A stretch of 7,300 nt of DNA. It comes from SVFI01 sp045535935 (lineage in GTDB: Bacteria; Bacillota; Clostridia; Lachnospirales; Lachnospiraceae). Location of the stretch: assembly GCA_045535935.1 (NCBI GenBank), contig JAZSMO010000038.1, positions 1 through 7,300 on the forward strand, written 5' to 3'. Each line of letters begins with the position of its first letter. The first letter of the stretch is position 1. Below, one piece after another: positions 4,943 to 7,300 of this stretch. The notes beneath the pieces were generated by a model that saw only the letters and a list, made by a program, of their open reading frames with translations, made no database searches and was not told where the DNA came from. A program made the translations under genes and the position numbers.

Positions 4943-7182
4943 TGGAAGAACAGAGACTGGAGTATGCTTCAGGCAACGAAATGGCAGCGATTGCCATCAA
5001 ACAGATTGGCTACGACCTGATGGGGTATTATCCGATTACACCTTCGACGCAGATTGCGGAAAATTTGGATATTATGCGGGCAAACGGCGAGACAGACATT
5101 GTGATGGTTGCGGCAGAAGGTGAGCACAGCGCAGCAGGTATCTGTTACGGCGCAGCAGTTGCAGGTGGACGTGTGGTCAACGCTACGAGCGCAAATGGAC
5201 TTCTCTATGCGATCGAGCAGTTTCCGGTGCAGTCGGGAACACGTTACCCGATGGTAATGAATGTGGTTTGCCGCACCGTTTCAGGACCGCTTTCTATCAA
5301 AGGGGATCACAGCGATATTATGTATCTGCTAAATGCCGGATGGCCGATCCTGTTTGCAAGTACGGTGCAACAGGTTTACGACTTTAACATCATTGCGCTT
5401 AAACTGGCGGAAACAGTGAGGCTTCCGGTTGTTGTGGCCTATGATGGCTTTTTTACCAGCCACCAAAAAGCGCGCTGCTATCGGTTTGCAGACGATAACG
5501 TGGTCAGACGCTTTATCGGACCGAAGATAGAGCCGTATCCGTTTTTGGATCTTGACCATCCGATTACAGTCGGCTCCTATATGAATGAACCGGATCTGAT
5601 GAATAACCGTTATCAGCTACATTTTGCGATGGAGCAGACAGAGAAGGCTTTGGATGAGTTGTTTGCAACTTACGGAGAGTTGTCAGGAAGAACGTACGGT
5701 AAGGTGGAGGGAATCCAGTGCGAGGATGCAGAAAATGTGCTTGTTTTGTTAGGCTCTGCTTACGATACAGCCATGGAAGCGGTGGAGGATATGCGCCGAA
5801 AAGAGGAGAAAGTCGGTGCGCTTACACTTCATGTTCTTCGCCCGTTTCCGGAGAAAGAATTGACACAGGTTTTATCCAATGCGGACCATGTTATGGTGGG
5901 GGACCGTCAGGACAGCTACGGCGGTGGAGGTGGAAATCTGTCGCTGGAAGTGCGCGCTGCCATGCAGAAGGCAGGAAGCAGGGCTTGTATTAAAAATATT
6001 GTTTACGGACTGGGAGGGAAAGATTTCAGCCGGGAAGATGCAAAGACCTTACTGGCATGGACGGATGATCCGACAAAGCCGGAAAAGAGTTACTATGGAG
6101 TAACTCCGGGTAAAACAGAAAGTGAGAAACAGGGAAGTGACAGTAGCTTTTTGGATAGTCCTCTGTTTGCACCGGTTACAGGAGAACGCACAAGCATCGG
6201 TGCTACAAAAGTCCTGCCGGGACAGGATGGTAAGCTCAAGGTAACCGGAGGAATGTTAAATGATGTGACGGCGATGCCGGATCGTATCGCACCGGGGCAT
6301 GGTGCATGTCCGGGCTGTGGTATTCCGGTAAATCTGAATCTGCTTCTAAAGGGAATCGAAGATCCGGTTGTCTTTCTGTTTCAGACCGGGTGTGCGATGA
6401 TTGTCACGACGGCGTATCCCAGAACGAGTTTTAAGGTCCCATACCTGCACAATCTATTCCAAAATGGAGCGGCGACTTTGAGTGGTGTGGCGGAAATCTG
6501 TTATCGCAAGCAGCAAAAAGGTGAAATTCCGCCGGGGGACATTATTTTTGTCATGGTCAGCGGAGACGGCGGAATGGATATCGGTATGGGATCAGCACTC
6601 GGAACGGCGCTGCGCGGTCACAGACTTCTTATTTTTGAGTATGATAACGGCGGATATATGAACACAGGTTATCAGCTTTCGTATTCAACTCCTCTGGGTG
6701 CACGCAGTTCTACCTCGCATGTCGGCAAGACACAGTACGGAAAGACTTTCTTCCACAAGGATATGCCGCAGATTATGGCGGCGACGGGAATTCCGTATGT
6801 GGCTACGGTGGCGGAGTCGCATCCGACGGATTTTATAAGAAAAGCGGCCAAGGCAGCGCATTATGCCAAGACGACCGGAACCGCTTATATGAAGGCAATC
6901 TCAGCCTGCCCGCTCAACTGGAACGACAAACCGGCGACGGAACGCCGTGTGATTGAAGCGGCGGTAAATTGTTGCTATTTCCCGCTGTATGAAGTGGAGA
7001 TGGGAGAAACGACACTTTCAATTGATCCGGAAAAGAACGGAAAGAAAATTCCGGTGCTCGATTGGCTGTCCATGATGGGACGGACAAAGCATCTGCAGAA
7101 GGAAGAGTATCGGGAAGTGGTAGAACGGTTGCAGAAGGAGACGGACGAGAGGTTTCACAAGTTGAAAAGATTGGCGGAGTAG
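4942..7182 (+). CDS. 2-oxoacid:acceptor oxidoreductase (pyruvate/branched-chain class), fused alpha-beta subunit (746 aa)
   Basis: Oxidative decarboxylation of a 2-oxoacid with CoA to acyl-CoA and CO2, or the reverse. Residues 1 to about 370 are the alpha subunit: YPITPS (30-35), EGEHSAAG (59-66), R111, IKGDHSDIM (119-127), YDGFFTSH (167-174) and a transketolase C-terminal-like domain ending GDRQDSYGGGGGNLSLE. T33, E61 and R111 appear to match T31, E64 and R114 of Desulfovibrio africanus PFOR (aligned from memory). A 70-residue low-conservation linker follows. Residues about 445-746 are the beta subunit: C456-PGC459-G, GC484, TPP/Mg motif GDGGMDIGMG (541-550) with N569 and YMNTGYQ (572-578), and SAC656PLNW. 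The four Cys fit the ligands of the proximal [4Fe-4S] cluster. GDHSD motifs occur in both pyruvate and branched-chain enzymes, so the substrate is open. The start overlaps the preceding stop by one base; GGAGGAG (4928-4934) lies 7 nt upstream. Confidence 0.93.
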   Translation: MEEQRLEYASGNEMAAIAIKQIGYDLMGYYPITPSTQIAENLDIMRANGETDIVMVAAEGEHSAAGICYGAAVAGGRVVNATSANGLLYAIEQFPVQSGTRYPMVMNVVCRTVSGPLSIKGDHSDIMYLLNAGWPILFASTVQQVYDFNIIALKLAETVRLPVVVAYDGFFTSHQKARCYRFADDNVVRRFIGPKIEPYPFLDLDHPITVGSYMNEPDLMNNRYQLHFAMEQTEKALDELFATYGELSGRTYGKVEGIQCEDAENVLVLLGSAYDTAMEAVEDMRRKEEKVGALTLHVLRPFPEKELTQVLSNADHVMVGDRQDSYGGGGGNLSLEVRAAMQKAGSRACIKNIVYGLGGKDFSREDAKTLLAWTDDPTKPEKSYYGVTPGKTESEKQGSDSSFLDSPLFAPVTGERTSIGATKVLPGQDGKLKVTGGMLNDVTAMPDRIAPGHGACPGCGIPVNLNLLLKGIEDPVVFLFQTGCAMIVTTAYPRTSFKVPYLHNLFQNGAATLSGVAEICYRKQQKGEIPPGDIIFVMVSGDGGMDIGMGSALGTALRGHRLLIFEYDNGGYMNTGYQLSYSTPLGARSSTSHVGKTQYGKTFFHKDMPQIMAATGIPYVATVAESHPTDFIRKAAKAAHYAKTTGTAYMKAISACPLNWNDKPATERRVIEAAVNCCYFPLYEVEMGETTLSIDPEKNGKKIPVLDWLSMMGRTKHLQKEEYREVVERLQKETDERFHKLKRLAE

Positions 7183-7199
7183 GAAAAAAGACAAATGAT

Positions 7200-7238
7200 G
7201 CAACCGGCAGTTGCCGGTTGCGCAATAATTGCATTTTT
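7200..7238 (+). terminator. Terminator-like hairpin after the redox operon
   Basis: GCAACCGGC (7200-7208) and GCCGGTTGC (7213-7221) form a perfect 9-bp GC-rich stem with an AGTT loop, 17 bases after the operon's stop codon. The T-run (7234-7238) follows 12 nt later rather than at once, separated by GCAATAATTGCA. ATGCAA (7198-7203) could instead pair with TTGCAT (7229-7234) as an outer closing stem directly next to the T's. It most likely ends the operon. Confidence 0.7.
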
Positions 7239-7285
7239 ATAGATATAGAAAAACTAATGAAAATTGTTAAAAATAGAAAAAAGAT

Positions 7286-7293
7286 AAGGAGAG
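7286..7293 (+). promoter_or_regulatory. Ribosome binding site of a gene starting at the window edge
   Basis: AAGGAGAG is a strong Shine-Dalgarno match. The window ends in ACATAT; a G as the next base would make an ATG at 7299, about 7 nt after the site. The bases between the hairpin and this site (7239-7285) are very A/T-rich, with no confident promoter. The identity of the next gene cannot be told. Confidence 0.55.
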
Positions 7294-7300
7294 AACATAT

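Noticed and set aside
6914..7234. Reverse-strand open frame at the end of the alpha-beta gene
   Set aside because: It overlaps conserved beta-subunit coding sequence and the terminator hairpin, and has no recognisable domain.
1..7300. CRISPR array, tRNA, rRNA, insertion sequence or known riboswitch
   Set aside because: No spaced direct repeats, transposase motifs, terminal inverted repeats, tRNA cloverleaf or riboswitch core sequences were recognised by reading either strand.

Overview
The window looks like chromosomal DNA of an anaerobic Firmicute (class Clostridia, plausibly Lachnospiraceae). This rests on the strong AGGAGG-type ribosome binding sites, TTGACA/TATAAT-type promoters, A/T-rich intergenic DNA, a hexameric-type glutamate dehydrogenase close to clostridial enzymes, and CoA-linked, ferredoxin-type 2-oxoacid metabolism. 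All convincing genes are on the + strand. The taxon is inferred from protein style; no rRNA or other marker is present.

Layout. (1) 1-407 is the 3' end of a signalling gene: a phosphoacceptor receiver domain, most likely the last domain of a hybrid sensor kinase. (2) 408-533 holds an A/T-rich inverted repeat that probably ends that gene and overlaps a near-consensus promoter for gdhA. (3) 534-1868 is gdhA, an NADP-type glutamate dehydrogenase, monocistronic and closed by a clear intrinsic terminator at 1920-1958. (4) 2015-3428 is a compact A/T-rich accessory module: a promoter with a 7-6-7 inverted repeat inside it, a small HTH protein (2081-2605), and an overlapping AbiEii/DUF6036-like nucleotidyltransferase-fold protein (2592-3329), then a terminator. 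It has the layout of a self-regulated toxin-antitoxin or phage-defence pair. (5) 3429-3674 has no gene but contains a long hairpin and a candidate extended -10 promoter with overlapping inverted repeats. (6) 3675-7182 is a tightly coupled three-gene redox operon: a 53-residue rubredoxin starting with TTG, a gamma-delta fusion subunit of a 2-oxoacid:acceptor oxidoreductase with two [4Fe-4S] motifs, and an alpha-beta fusion subunit with the TPP site. (7) 7200-7238 is a terminator-like hairpin; a ribosome binding site at 7286-7293 announces another gene starting at or just past the end of the window.

How the parts work together. The redox operon is the main metabolic unit. The alpha-beta chain should bind TPP, 2-oxoacid and CoA and carry the proximal cluster. 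The gamma-delta chain should complete the CoA-binding part and carry electrons through two ferredoxin-type clusters. The co-transcribed rubredoxin is a natural candidate for an electron acceptor. Pyruvate or a branched-chain 2-oxoacid is the most likely substrate; the sequence alone does not decide. GdhA links 2-oxoglutarate to glutamate but has its own promoter and terminator, so no operon link to the redox genes is implied. The HTH/nucleotidyltransferase pair sits between them as an apparently independent insertion.
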